From positions 398,290-462,289 of the forward strand of contig NZ_JACGXS010000002.1 of assembly GCF_014117215.1 (NCBI RefSeq): a DNA stretch of 64,000 nucleotides, read 5' to 3'. This stretch comes from Stenotrophomonas tumulicola (GTDB taxonomy: Bacteria; Pseudomonadota; Gammaproteobacteria; Xanthomonadales; Xanthomonadaceae). Shown in pieces: positions 16,901 through 26,812 of this stretch. Position 1 is the first letter of the stretch; each line of letters opens with the position of its first letter. Below the pieces are notes generated by a model that worked only from the letters and a program-made list of their open reading frames with translations, had not been told where the DNA came from and did no database searches. Both the position numbers and the translations under genes were made by a program.

Positions 16901-19900
16901 TCCCATGGCCCCACAGTCCCGACTGGCCTCGCTGGTTCTGCAGCAGTACGTCGGTGTCTGCGCGCAGCAGCGGGTTGGCGTAGACAATCAACCCAGCCAG
17001 TCGTTCATACAGCTGCGCGTCTGCCTGGGAGGCGTTGATCTGGCGCCGCACCACCTGGCTGTGTGTCCAGGCAAGGTCGAAGACACGATCCGCCAGGCGG
17101 CGATCGCGATACTTGTCTACCAGTGCCACGCAGCCATCACGATCGGCGCCGACGCCGTACACCATGTCGACCATCGCACTCTGTCCCGGCGCCAGTTCGA
17201 TCCGGCAACGGATCGCCACGACAGGGTCCAGTACCGAGCCTTCGCTGTCGGAAAGCACGTCGTCGGTGGAAAGGGCGCGCGGTGCGCGGGGCGTGCTGCC
17301 ACGCCCGAGGAAGCGCGCACGGTCGGTCTCGTAGGAAATGGCGCTGATGTCGGCGTCGTGTACGGCCACCAGGTGGAACATCCACGGCGGCACCTCGTCG
17401 TGCGAGCGCGGCCGGCGCGTGCACAACAGCGCCTGTTTCCCACGCACGATCTCGGACTGCACGAACAGGTTGCTGAAGGCAGGATGCAGTTCGTCGCCGA
17501 TGGCCGGCGCCAGGACCACCTCCGCATAGGTGGTGATTTCAATGACGCGTGCATGCCGGCTGCGGTTGCACAGGCGCAGCCGGCGCAGTTCGATGTCATC
17601 TTCCGCGGATATGGCGATCTCCAGATGCGTCTCGTAGCCATTCTTGCGTCCGCGGAATTCGACCTTTGCATCGGAGAATATGGCTTCGTATTGCTCCACT
17701 GGTACGCACGTCGGCTGCAGCGATGTCGACCAGAACTCACCGCTGGCCACATCACGCAGATAGCAGAAGTGCCCCCAGTGGTCACGGGTTCCATCCTCCC
17801 GCCAGCGCGTGATCGAGATGTCGCGATGGCGGCTGTAGCCGCCGCCGGCGCTGGTCAGGAGGCTGTGGTAGCGGCCGTTGGAAAGCAGTTGCACGGCCGG
17901 TCGTGAACTTCCGGGATTATGGAAGATGCGCAGCTGTGTCTCGGTATCCGCTGTGGTGGCGCGCTCTTCGAGCGCTTCGGCCTTGTGCGGATGGAAGATG
18001 CCGCTTCGCGGAATACGTTCCTGCAACAACAGCAAGGTCGCCTGGAACTCGACATCGGCAACGAAGCGCCGCTGCATCGGCTGCTGGTGGAGAAGGTATA
18101 GCAGCGACAGGAACCCCATGCCCTGGTGGTGGGCCATGAACGAACGCACCACCGCATGCTGCTGCCCGTGCGGCACGCGCGTGGGTGTGTAATCGATCGC
18201 CTCGTAGAACCCGAAATTACCGGTGAAGCCCAGCGTGGCCAGGTGCTGCAGGTTCAGGCAGGCGGCCTCCGGCAAGACCATCAATGCCATCATGCTGGCG
18301 TAGGGGGCAATCACCAGGTCCTTGCCAAGCCCGCGCTGCAGGCCCAGTCCCGGTACGCCGAACGCGCGGTACTGGTAGTTCAGGCGCGTGTCCACGGTGT
18401 TGTACCCGGATTCCGAAATGCCCCACGGAACCTTGTGGTAAGCACCGTATGCGATCTGCGCCTCGACGGCATGCCGTGCGGTCTCATCCAGCAGCGTGTC
18501 CGGATAGCTGGGCATCACCAACTGCGGCATGAGGTATTCGAACATCGAGCCGCTCCACGACAGCAGAGTTGCATTGCCGTTGACCTCGGTCAGCAGGCGA
18601 CCCAGCGCAAACCAGTTTTCCTGGGGCAGCTGGCCTTGGGAAATGCCGACGAAGCTGCTCAGGCGCGCTTCTGATGCCAGCAGGTCGTACAGACCGCTGT
18701 CCAGGCGGTGCTCATCCACGTTGTAGCCGATCGCCAGCAGGTGGCGGGAGCGGTCATAGAGGAATCCGTGCTCCACCAGCGAGAACTGGCCGGCCATATG
18801 CGCCAGTTGCTCGAGCGCAGCGATGCAATCGCGTGCACGGCCACGGGCCGGCAGGTTGGTGGATTGCCCCAGCAGCGCGCGCAACGATGGGATAGGGGTG
18901 TCCGCCATGGCGTCGCCGTTCATGTCGTCCGGCGATCCTGCGCCAGCGAAGAACTGGAGTTCGGCCAGTGCCGAGCGGCATGCATCGACCAGTGCTGTTG
19001 GCCAATGCGGCGTGTGCAGGTCTTCGGGCTCATTGGCCGGCCAGGCCACCGCAATGGCGTTCGCGTATGTTGCCAGCCCGGCAAGCATGCGTTCCGCATG
19101 GCGCAGCGTGGCAGGAGGGTGTGCCAATGCCTGCGCCAGCGTGGTTTGGAAGTCGCCCACCGCCCTCGACAGCGCGTCACCGTCAAGTTCCGCTTCATGG
19201 CGTGCTTCTTCCAGCACGCCGAGGGTATCTGCCAGTCCGTTGAAGGTACTGGGTGCCAGCACCGGCGTATCGGCCAATGCGAGCAACCCCTGGCGCAGGG
19301 TCAGCAGGTGGCCGGCCAGGTTGCCGCTGTCGACTGTGGAAATGTAGGCGGGCGGAAGCGGCAGCAGGGTTTCAGTGTCGTACCAGTTGTAGAAGTGCCC
19401 GCGGTGGCGCGGCAGCGTTTCCAGTGTGTCGAATACCTGCCGCGTGCGCTGCATGACCCCCCGGGCCTGCAGGTAGCCGAAATCGTGGGCTGACAGGTTG
19501 GCCAGCAATGACAGGCCGATATTGGTCGGCGAGGTGCGGCGTGCCACCACCACGGTGGGATGCTCCCTGACATTGTCCGGTGGCAGCCAATGGTCTTCCG
19601 CGCGTACGTAAGTCTCGAAGAAGGACCAGGTCCGCCGTGCCAGCCTGCCCAGGAAAGCCAGCTGGGTGGCGGACAGGTTGGCGGCACGACGTGCGGGTGG
19701 CCGCCCCAGCCAGGCCATCAGCACGGGCGACGCCAGCCACGCCAGCAGGAAGGGCGCGGCCAACCACAGCGAGGAGGGTTGTCGGAAGGCCAGCAGCGCC
19801 GCAACGGCGATGGCGAGCAATGCGGCCGGCGCCATGCTGCGCAGCTCGGCCTGCATGCCGTCGCCCAGCACGCGTTCTACTTCGCTGGACGGATTCCACT

Positions 19901-22718
19901 GGAGCAGGAACCTGCGCGTGACCAGCCGCCGCCACAGCGTGCGGATGATCGCCGCCAGGCTGAAGCATGCCTCGTAGGGCAGGCATGCGAAGTTGATCGC
20001 TGCACGCAGCAGTTGTTGCAGGGTGGAGCGGCCGACCTGCACAAGATGGGCTTTCGGTGGCATGTCGACCGGCAGGGCCGCGACATCACGCAATGCAGGT
20101 ACCAGCACTGGCAGGAGCCACAGGCCCATCAGCCAGGTGGTCCAGGCGAGCGGATCGGCAGACAACAGCCAGCCCAGCACCAACAGTGCCGTGGTAGCGG
20201 CGGGCACCAGGCTGCGCCGCAGGTTGTCCAGCAGTTTCCCGCGCGACAGCCATGACAGCGGGTTGCGCTCGTAGCTGCCATCCCTGCGCGGGACCCATGG
20301 CAGCAGCCACGGCAGCAGCTGCCAATCGCCGCGTATCCAGCGGTGGCGTCGCTTGACGTCCACGGCATAACGGGTGGGATAGTCCTCGAACAGGCGCACG
20401 TCGCTGATCAGGCCGGCGCGCGCATAGCAGCCTTCCAGCAGGTCGTGGCTGAGGATGCGGTTGTCCGGGAAGCGGTCCGCCAGTGCGAATTCGAACGCTT
20501 CCAGGTCGTAGATCCCCTTGCCGACGAAGGAGCCTTCGCCGAACAGGTCCTGGTACACATCCGAAACGGTGCGCGTGTAGGGGTCCAGGCCGGCCTCGTT
20601 GCCGAACATGCGTGCATAGCGCGAACTGCGCCGTCCACCCAGGCTGGTGCCGACGCTGGGCTGGAGGATGCCGTAGCCACGGACCACGCAACGCCGGGTG
20701 GGATCGAAGTACGCCTTGTTGAGCGGATGGGCCAGCGTTCCGACCAGTTCGCATGCGGCATCGCGGGGCAGGCGGGTATCGGTGTCCAGGGTGATGACGT
20801 AACGCACATGCGCCAGCACGCCGATGTTGCCGGTGACCTGCACGAAGTCATCGGTGGCACCGCTACGCAGCAGGCGGTTGAGTGCGGCCAGCTTGCCGCG
20901 CTTGCGCTCGTGGCCCATCCAGCGCTTCTCGCCACGGTTCCACTGGCGTGGCCGATGGAACAGGAAGAACAGATCATCGGAGCCCTCGCCTGCACGCGTC
21001 GGACCGTAGCGATGGTTGAGCTGTGCGATCTGGTGCGCTGCGCGCTCCAGCAATCCGGCGTCGGTTGGCAACGATGCCTGGTCGGCATCCAGGAAATCTG
21101 TCAACAACGCGAAGTGCAGGTGCTGGTCGCGGTTGGCCAGGAAGCGGACTTCCAGCCCTTCGACCAGGTTGTCCACGTCGGCCGGACTTCCCAACATGCT
21201 GGGGACGACCACCAGCGTGCGCGAGCCTGGCGGGATGCCCTTGGAGAAGTCCATCCGTGGCAGCCGCTGCGGGCGGACCAGCAACGTGGCGGCCCAGTTG
21301 ACCAGCATGACGCCGAGTTCACTGGACGCAACGATCGCCAGCATCACCACCAGCCCCAGCAGCATGCCGTGCAGGGCGGGTGCGGTGGCCACCAGGCCCC
21401 AGCTGAACAAGCCGACGATGAGGGCGATCGGGCCCAGGTAGGCAAGCAGGGGGATGCGGCGTGGGCGCAGTCCAATCGGTCGGCCTGCAGCAACGGAGGC
21501 GGTCAACGCTGTCTTCAGTTGCGTTACGCCATCGTCCACCAGATAGAAGCCCACATGGGCCTGGAAAGCTGCCGGATCGACCCGGGCCGCTGCCTGTGCC
21601 AGTTCCAGCGCGGTATCTGCGACTTTCCTTTCATCGATCCCGCCCAACCGCGCGATCCTTTCGACCACGTGGCGGTAGCTGTCGCGGGTGCTGAAATCCA
21701 TCGATGGATAGGTAAGGGAGGGATCCCGGCGCAGGCTATGTTCGACCACGCTCATGCTCTCGACGAATTCCCGCCAGTCCATGTTGGCCAGGAAGCGCAG
21801 GCTGCCGATGCTGTTGCTGATCGAGACCTGGTCCGCTGCCTGTTGCTGGCTTTCCAGGTGCACCAGTTCCTCGATGCGATGGCCATCGGCAGCGGCCCAT
21901 TGCTCGAGCCAGGTGATCGGCATCGAGAACACTCCGCCACGCCCCTGGAGCCCTCGCGCCAGTTCGGAGACGAACGCTCCCGACAGGGGAGGCCTCGAGC
22001 GCGCCAGGTCGGCGATCACGAGCACGACATCCTTCGGGCTTTCCGCGGCTGTCTGGTTCAACTGCCCGGCCCACTTGCCTGCCAGCCTGCGATCAGTGCC
22101 ATCGTGCATCAGCCGCGCCGCCATGCGCCGCAGGTTGTCGATCAATGCCAGCCGCAGCATGATCGGAATCGCCCACAGCTCCCCGAGCTTCAGTGGCGTG
22201 ATGGACTGGTAGGCGGCAATGAAACGGCTGATGGTTTCGCCATCGATGCGGCCATCACCATGCGCGATGGCCTCCAGGGAAAGGTCATATACCCGCGGCA
22301 GGCCTGCCGATTGCCCTCGGGCCAAGGAAGGAAGCTGGCGACTGTAACCTTCGGGAAGGTGCCGGCGCGCGGTATGGATCTGCTCTTCGACAAGATAGTA
22401 GTTGTCCAGCAGCCATTCGCCAGCGGGCGTGATCCGCATTTCATCGCGCACCATGGCGGTGAGCAGGCTGAATACATCGTCGAGCAGGCCTTCATTTTCT
22501 GCCAGCCGGCCCAGCAGGCGTTCGTGGCCGGGCTGCGCATGCACGGTGTGCTCGCGGGCCAGTGCGCGGCCGTGCGTCTCCATCTGCTCGACATTGAACA
22601 GGGACGAGCGAAGTGGCTCTTCGACCTTGTTTGGCCGCTTGGTTGCCATCGGGCGCCAACGCCATGAACGGCGGCGCTGGCGTAACCAGTGCCTGAGAAC
22701 CCGCAGGACTTGAAGCAT
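13995..22718 (-). CDS. ndvB: Cyclic beta-1,2-glucan synthase, NdvB/ChvB type
   Basis: Giant inner-membrane enzyme of 2907 residues that makes osmoregulated periplasmic cyclic beta-1,2-glucan from UDP-glucose. In order: an N-terminal cytoplasmic region; two transmembrane helices near 430-470; a GT84 glycosyltransferase domain with LDTDTRLPRDAACELVGT near 640; more helices near 840-880 and 960-1000; a glycoamylase-like domain (from about 1400, including GLQRGLGKDLVIAPYASMMA); and GH94-type modules with the catalytic Asp in TGDWNDGMNRVG near 2590. The ATG at 22718 has AGGA upstream. Cyclic glucans of this type contribute to osmotic adaptation and, in Xanthomonas and rhizobia, host interaction. 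The next gene downstream overlaps it by ATGA. Confidence 0.95.
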   Translation of the reverse strand: MLQVLRVLRHWLRQRRRSWRWRPMATKRPNKVEEPLRSSLFNVEQMETHGRALAREHTVHAQPGHERLLGRLAENEGLLDDVFSLLTAMVRDEMRITPAGEWLLDNYYLVEEQIHTARRHLPEGYSRQLPSLARGQSAGLPRVYDLSLEAIAHGDGRIDGETISRFIAAYQSITPLKLGELWAIPIMLRLALIDNLRRMAARLMHDGTDRRLAGKWAGQLNQTAAESPKDVVLVIADLARSRPPLSGAFVSELARGLQGRGGVFSMPITWLEQWAAADGHRIEELVHLESQQQAADQVSISNSIGSLRFLANMDWREFVESMSVVEHSLRRDPSLTYPSMDFSTRDSYRHVVERIARLGGIDERKVADTALELAQAAARVDPAAFQAHVGFYLVDDGVTQLKTALTASVAAGRPIGLRPRRIPLLAYLGPIALIVGLFSWGLVATAPALHGMLLGLVVMLAIVASSELGVMLVNWAATLLVRPQRLPRMDFSKGIPPGSRTLVVVPSMLGSPADVDNLVEGLEVRFLANRDQHLHFALLTDFLDADQASLPTDAGLLERAAHQIAQLNHRYGPTRAGEGSDDLFFLFHRPRQWNRGEKRWMGHERKRGKLAALNRLLRSGATDDFVQVTGNIGVLAHVRYVITLDTDTRLPRDAACELVGTLAHPLNKAYFDPTRRCVVRGYGILQPSVGTSLGGRRSSRYARMFGNEAGLDPYTRTVSDVYQDLFGEGSFVGKGIYDLEAFEFALADRFPDNRILSHDLLEGCYARAGLISDVRLFEDYPTRYAVDVKRRHRWIRGDWQLLPWLLPWVPRRDGSYERNPLSWLSRGKLLDNLRRSLVPAATTALLVLGWLLSADPLAWTTWLMGLWLLPVLVPALRDVAALPVDMPPKAHLVQVGRSTLQQLLRAAINFACLPYEACFSLAAIIRTLWRRLVTRRFLLQWNPSSEVERVLGDGMQAELRSMAPAALLAIAVAALLAFRQPSSLWLAAPFLLAWLASPVLMAWLGRPPARRAANLSATQLAFLGRLARRTWSFFETYVRAEDHWLPPDNVREHPTVVVARRTSPTNIGLSLLANLSAHDFGYLQARGVMQRTRQVFDTLETLPRHRGHFYNWYDTETLLPLPPAYISTVDSGNLAGHLLTLRQGLLALADTPVLAPSTFNGLADTLGVLEEARHEAELDGDALSRAVGDFQTTLAQALAHPPATLRHAERMLAGLATYANAIAVAWPANEPEDLHTPHWPTALVDACRSALAELQFFAGAGSPDDMNGDAMADTPIPSLRALLGQSTNLPARGRARDCIAALEQLAHMAGQFSLVEHGFLYDRSRHLLAIGYNVDEHRLDSGLYDLLASEARLSSFVGISQGQLPQENWFALGRLLTEVNGNATLLSWSGSMFEYLMPQLVMPSYPDTLLDETARHAVEAQIAYGAYHKVPWGISESGYNTVDTRLNYQYRAFGVPGLGLQRGLGKDLVIAPYASMMALMVLPEAACLNLQHLATLGFTGNFGFYEAIDYTPTRVPHGQQHAVVRSFMAHHQGMGFLSLLYLLHQQPMQRRFVADVEFQATLLLLQERIPRSGIFHPHKAEALEERATTADTETQLRIFHNPGSSRPAVQLLSNGRYHSLLTSAGGGYSRHRDISITRWREDGTRDHWGHFCYLRDVASGEFWSTSLQPTCVPVEQYEAIFSDAKVEFRGRKNGYETHLEIAISAEDDIELRRLRLCNRSRHARVIEITTYAEVVLAPAIGDELHPAFSNLFVQSEIVRGKQALLCTRRPRSHDEVPPWMFHLVAVHDADISAISYETDRARFLGRGSTPRAPRALSTDDVLSDSEGSVLDPVVAIRCRIELAPGQSAMVDMVYGVGADRDGCVALVDKYRDRRLADRVFDLAWTHSQVVRRQINASQADAQLYERLAGLIVYANPLLRADTDVLLQNQRGQSGLWGHGISGDLPIVLLQISDADNIELVRQMVQAHAYWRLKGLRADLVIWNESQPGYRQQLQDRILGMISADPEANVLDRPGGIFVRPGHQMPHEDRVLLQSVARVIVSDQHGTLATQVGRHEPAGRMPPALLAEAAAQEPLDDDPLQPADGLPPARDADAVDPSSPFQAAGNALIHDNGTGGFSADGREYVITTREGMPTPAPWSNVLANEKLGTVVSESTAGYTWFENAHEFRLTPWHNDPVTDSGGEAFYLRDDDSGRVWSPMPLPCRGRGAYRTRHGFGYSVYEHMQDGIASELWIYVAVADAVKYSVLKVRNLSGRPRRLSVTGYVEWILGDVHAKSQMHIVCERDAASGVLTARNPYNTEFSGRVAFFDTDASGCSYTASRTEFLGRNGSMGDPAAMRREHLSGRLGVGLDPCAAIQAPLLLDDGQEQQTVFRLGMGKDRDEALQLARKVQGPQPAHDALAALGAYWRSLLDVVQVQTPDPSVDVLVNGWLMYQTLACRYVARSGYYQSGGAFGFRDQLQDTMASVHAKPALTRAHLLLCAAQQFPQGDVMHWWHPPQGRGVRTRCSDDFLWLPQAACRYLQVTGDASVLDEDVRFINGRAVNSDEESYYDMPVASHLRQSFYHHCVLALRHGCELLGQHGLPLIGTGDWNDGMNRVGSQGRGESVWLGFFLFDTLQRFVEVARARGDETFAAYCSEQAQSLRGNLETHAWDGRWYRRAWFDDGTPLGSAESDECRIDSISQSWSVLSGAADPTRGNTAMASLASHLVDRQAGLVKLLDPPFDKTSKDPGYIRGYVPGVRENGGQYTHAAVWAAMAFAQQGNAAMAWDLARMINPIGHAADAEAMATYKVEPYVLAADVYAVAPHVGRGGWTWYTGSAGWMYRLLAESLLGLQRHGDQLALTPCLPPEWPEYTLRYRFGSSLYIIHVEQRDGGPAGMMLDGVQQAGLHIPLVDDGVVHHARVAWPGTPA

Positions 22719-22848
22719 GGGCAATCCTGTTGGGGGCGACGACGACCGCGGGAGACCTATCCTTGTTGCACCATTGCTGCGACAGGGGCGTGAGGGTGGC
22801 ATGACCGGCACATGCGCGGCTGGGCATGTGGCATGGCGGTGATATGGC

Positions 22849-22871
22849 GTATACTATCCCCCAGTATAGTT
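22849..22871 (+). promoter_or_regulatory. frmR: FrmR-type operator overlapping a -10 element
   Basis: GTATACTAT-CCCCC-AGTATAGTT: a C tract flanked by AT-rich inverted halves, the layout of known FrmR/RcnR-family operators. It contains TATACT, a good -10 hexamer, so repressor binding would block transcription. It lies about 17 bp before the frmR start. Confidence 0.75.
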
Positions 22872-22887
22872 CCTTGGCTGCATGCCC

Positions 22888-23163
22888 ATGCCGCACTCGC
22901 CGGAAGAAAAGAAGAAGGTCCTTGCCCGCGTGCGCCGCATCCGCGGCCAGTGCGATGCGCTGGACCGCGCGCTGGAATCGGGAGCCGACTGCGGCCCGGT
23001 GCTGCAGCAGATCGCCGCCATCCGCGGGGCGGTCAACGGGCTGATGTCCGAGGTGATGGAGGCGCACCTGCGCGAGGAATTCGGCCAGCCGGCCGCATCC
23101 GATGCGCAGCGCGCCGAACGCGTGCGCGACATGGGCGCGCTGATCCGCTCCTACCTGAAATGA
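22888..23163 (+). CDS. frmR: Formaldehyde-sensing repressor FrmR
   Basis: All-helical DUF156 repressor of 91 residues that releases DNA when formaldehyde bridges its Pro2 amine and Cys35. The sequence starts PHSPEEKKKVLARVRRIRGQ, almost identical to E. coli FrmR, which fixes the start at the second ATG (22888). That gives Pro at position 2, required for sensing. The cysteine lies in GADCGPVLQQIAAIRGAVNG. It is the first gene of the frm operon and self-controls through the operator upstream. Confidence 0.95.
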   Translation: MPHSPEEKKKVLARVRRIRGQCDALDRALESGADCGPVLQQIAAIRGAVNGLMSEVMEAHLREEFGQPAASDAQRAERVRDMGALIRSYLK

Positions 23164-24363
<1,200 letters not shown>

Positions 24364-24367
24364 GTGG

Positions 24368-24388
24368 TGGCCGGCCAGCGGCCGGCAC
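24368..24388. repeat. Hairpin between frmA and fghA
   Basis: Seven-bp stem GCCGGCC / GGCCGGC with a 3-nt loop, of the GTGCCGGC REP type. In an operon it may protect the upstream mRNA or reduce downstream expression. Confidence 0.55.
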
Positions 24389-24443
24389 TGCCCGTACTCA
24401 ACGCGGCGCGCCTGGTGCAGGGCGCCGCCTGCAGGGGAAAGAC

Positions 24444-25268
24444 ATGGAACGCATTGAACACCGCGCCTGTTCCGGCGGCTGGCAGGACGTGTACCGCCAC
24501 CGCTCCGAGGTGCTGGGCTGCGAGATGAACTTCGCCATCTACCTGCCGCCGCAGGCTGCTGCCCGGAAGCTGCCGGTGCTGTACTGGCTGAGTGGGCTGA
24601 CCTGCAACGAGCAGAACTTCATCACCAAGGCCGGTGCGCAGCGCTATGCGGCAGAGCACGGCATCATCCTGGTGGCGCCCGATACCAGTCCGCGCGGCGA
24701 TGAGGTGGCCGATGCCGAAGGCTACGATCTGGGCAAGGGGGCGGGGTTCTACCTCAATGCCACCGAGCAGCCGTGGGCGAAGCATTACCGCATGCACGAC
24801 TACATCGTCGACGAGCTGCCGGCGTTGATCGAAGCCAACTTCCCGGCTACCGGTGCACGTGGCATCAGCGGGCATTCGATGGGCGGGCATGGCGCGCTGG
24901 TGGTGGCGCTGCGCAACCCGGGCCGCTACCGCAGCGTGTCGGCATTCTCGCCGATCGTCGCACCGAGCCAGGTGCCATGGGGCGAGAAGGCCTTCACCGC
25001 TTACCTCGGCGAGGACCGCAGTACGTGGCTGCAGTGGGACGCCAGTGAACTGGTGGCCCTTGCCAGCGAACGGCTGCCGCTGCTGGTCGACCAGGGCGAC
25101 GCGGACGATTTCCTCGGCGGCCAGTTGCAGCCGCAGCGCCTGCAGGCTGCCTGCGAGGTGGTGGGCCACCCGATCGAACTGCGCATGCAGCCCGGCTACG
25201 ACCACAGCTACTACTTCATCGCCAGCTTCATCGGCGACCACATCGCCCACCACGCCGAAGCGCTGTAG
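24444..25268 (+). CDS. fghA: S-formylglutathione hydrolase
   Basis: Serine esterase of 274 residues that releases formate and regenerates glutathione, completing formaldehyde detoxification. The esterase D fold shows the nucleophile in GHSMGGHGA, the acid in DQGDADDFL and the histidine in [27 protein letters not shown] is the family's oxyanion region. It follows frmA by 80 bp. The gene ends just before the copy 2 hairpin at 25273-25351, a likely terminator for the operon. Confidence 0.97.
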   Translation: MERIEHRACSGGWQDVYRHRSEVLGCEMNFAIYLPPQAAARKLPVLYWLSGLTCNEQNFITKAGAQRYAAEHGIILVAPDTSPRGDEVADAEGYDLGKGAGFYLNATEQPWAKHYRMHDYIVDELPALIEANFPATGARGISGHSMGGHGALVVALRNPGRYRSVSAFSPIVAPSQVPWGEKAFTAYLGEDRSTWLQWDASELVALASERLPLLVDQGDADDFLGGQLQPQRLQAACEVVGHPIELRMQPGYDHSYYFIASFIGDHIAHHAEAL

Positions 25269-25272
25269 CTGA

Positions 25273-25351
25273 AAAAAGGGGACGGAGGGGATTAAGTCGT
25301 TTTTGGCCAAAAGAACGCCAAAAACGACTTAATCCCCTCCGTCCCCTTTTT
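25273..25351. repeat. Large palindrome, A5-G4-ACGG hairpin family, copy 2 (bidirectional terminator)
   Basis: Perfectly complementary 34-nt arms (25273-25306, 25318-25351) with an 11-nt loop, between the convergent fghA and RIO kinase genes. The outer 24 bp match copy 1 (AAAAAGGGGACGGAGGGG then ATTAAG), while the inner part differs but still pairs. T5 follows the stem on both strands. Confidence 0.9.
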
Positions 25352-25356
25352 CTTCG

Positions 25357-26217
25357 TCAGTCGTCGTCCTGTTCGGCGGCTTCGCGACCCTGCTGGCGGA
25401 TCAGTGCTTCTTCGCGCGCGTCGTTGATCGCGTGGCGCACGCTGTCCAGGTCGATGGTCGATTCGTCATGCACGAAGGTGCCGGTCAGCGGGGAGTCCGG
25501 CAACAGGTCGCCAGCCTCGAACAATGCCCACATTTCTTCGCCATACCAGCTGTCCAGCAGCTCCGGGGCAAAGCGGCCGAGATAGGCGGTGAGGTTGTTG
25601 ACGTCGCGCAGCAACATGCTGCGGGCGTTGTTGTTGCCGGCGGCGCTGACGACCTGGGGGAAGTCGATCACCACCGGTCCATCCGGGCCGACCAGCACGT
25701 TGTAGGGCGACAGATCGCCATGGATGAGCCCGCAACACAGCATCTGCACCACCTGGCGCACCAGCACCTGGTGGAAGTCACGGGCCTGGTCCGGTTCCAG
25801 TTCCACTTCTCCCAGCCGCGCGGCGGAGAAGCCGTCGGCATCGGTGACCAGCTCCATCACCAGCACGCCGTGGAAATAACCATGGGGTTCGGGCACGCGC
25901 ACGCCGGCATCGCGCAACTGGTACAGCGCATCGACTTCGGTGTTCTTCCAGGCCGTTTCCTGCTGCTTGCGGCCGTACTTGCTGGCCTTGCCGACTGCAC
26001 GCGCCTCGCGGCTGCCACGCACCTTGCGGCCTTCCTGGTATTGCACGCGTTGCTGGAAACTGCGCTGGGCCATGTCCTTGTAGACTTTGGCACAACGGAC
26101 ATCATCACCACTGCGCACCACGTACACAGCTGCTTCTTTGCCGCTCTTCAGCGGGCGCAGCACCTCATCGATCACGCCATCGTCGATCAGGGCCTGCAGG
26201 CCTTGGGGGGTCTTCAC
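25357..26217 (-). CDS. RIO-type serine protein kinase (PA4780-like)
   Basis: Atypical cytoplasmic kinase of 286 residues. RIO motifs are clear: the nucleotide loop KSGKEAAVYVVRSGD, the Lys in RCAKVYKD, the hinge LVMELVTDADG, the catalytic loop LIHGDLSPYNVLVG and the metal site VVIDFPQVV. The best start is GTG at 26217 (VKTPQGLQ) with GAGG 5 nt upstream; an ATG reading to 26298 runs into a repeat and is unlikely. The C-terminus is acidic (EAAEQDDD). Targets are unknown; archaeal and eukaryotic RIO kinases act in ribosome maturation. Confidence 0.92.
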   Translation of the reverse strand: MKTPQGLQALIDDGVIDEVLRPLKSGKEAAVYVVRSGDDVRCAKVYKDMAQRSFQQRVQYQEGRKVRGSREARAVGKASKYGRKQQETAWKNTEVDALYQLRDAGVRVPEPHGYFHGVLVMELVTDADGFSAARLGEVELEPDQARDFHQVLVRQVVQMLCCGLIHGDLSPYNVLVGPDGPVVIDFPQVVSAAGNNNARSMLLRDVNNLTAYLGRFAPELLDSWYGEEMWALFEAGDLLPDSPLTGTFVHDESTIDLDSVRHAINDAREEALIRQQGREAAEQDDD

Positions 26218-26273
26218 GGAACCTCGTTGATGCGGCTGGCACCAACGGCCCGCCTCGGGGAGGGCATTCTCGC

Positions 26274-26348
26274 AAAAAAAGGGGACGGAGGGGATCAAGG
26301 CGTCATTGGCGGCGCCAAATGCGACCTGATCCGCTCCGTCCCCTTTTT
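26274..26348. repeat. Large palindrome, A5-G4-ACGG hairpin family, copy 3 (degenerate)
   Basis: Outer arms AAAAAGGGGACGGAG / CTCCGTCCCCTTTTT pair, but the inner stem carries several mismatches around a GGCGCC centre. It sits 1 nt before the stop codon of the next minus-strand gene, as copies 1 and 2 also do near theirs. Confidence 0.8.
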
Positions 26349-26349
26349 G

Positions 26350-26685
26350 TCAGCGGACGTCGCGGAGGGTCCAGTGCGGTCCTGCGAGCAGGCGCAGGCG
26401 CTCCTTGAGGATCTCTCCCTTGATGGTGGTCCTGGCCTCCAGCTTGATCTGCAGGTCGTCCTGGCTGCCGGTCACGGTGGCGTTGGGATCGGTGACGCCC
26501 CACTGCTCCGGGACGGCGTCCGGGTCCGGCTGCTTTGCCTTCCACTTCTCGAACAGCGTGGTCGAGGCCAGGGCGTCCTGGAGGTCGCTGGCAAAGCCAT
26601 CGGCGCTCTGCGACTTGAAAGCCAGATCCGGGTCCTGGCCGCGTGCCTTGGCCGGGTCTGGCAGGGTGATGTAATACGTGGTCAT
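26350..26685 (-). CDS. Hypothetical protein, 111 residues
   Basis: Start MTTYYITLPDPAKARGQDPD; the ATG at 26685 is preceded by GGAGG at 6 nt, a strong ribosome binding site. No signal peptide, membrane helix or cysteine. The composition is hydrophilic and acidic, with two Asp-Pro-rich segments (DPDLAFKSQSADG, KQPDPDAVPEQWGVTDP) and a short basic C-terminal part (ERLRLLAGPHWTLRDVR). I do not recognise a family. Strong start signals and a following hairpin support that it is expressed. It lies between DegV and the RIO kinase on the same strand. Confidence 0.7.
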   Translation of the reverse strand: MTTYYITLPDPAKARGQDPDLAFKSQSADGFASDLQDALASTTLFEKWKAKQPDPDAVPEQWGVTDPNATVTGSQDDLQIKLEARTTIKGEILKERLRLLAGPHWTLRDVR

Positions 26686-26812
26686 TTTTTCCTCCATTCA
26701 ATGATGCAAAGCCTTGCAGGCGCGGGGTGCAAGCCGCGTGCAGGCCATTCCGGCAAGGGTCCGAAGCCAGCGTGCGCCGCTGATCCTGACGGGCAGCCGA
26801 CCTGGCCCGCAC

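Noticed and set aside
20343..22667. 774-codon open frame on the plus strand inside the glucan synthase gene
   Set aside because: High-GC antisense shadow: no motifs, unusual composition, and the minus strand has an unbroken recognised enzyme.
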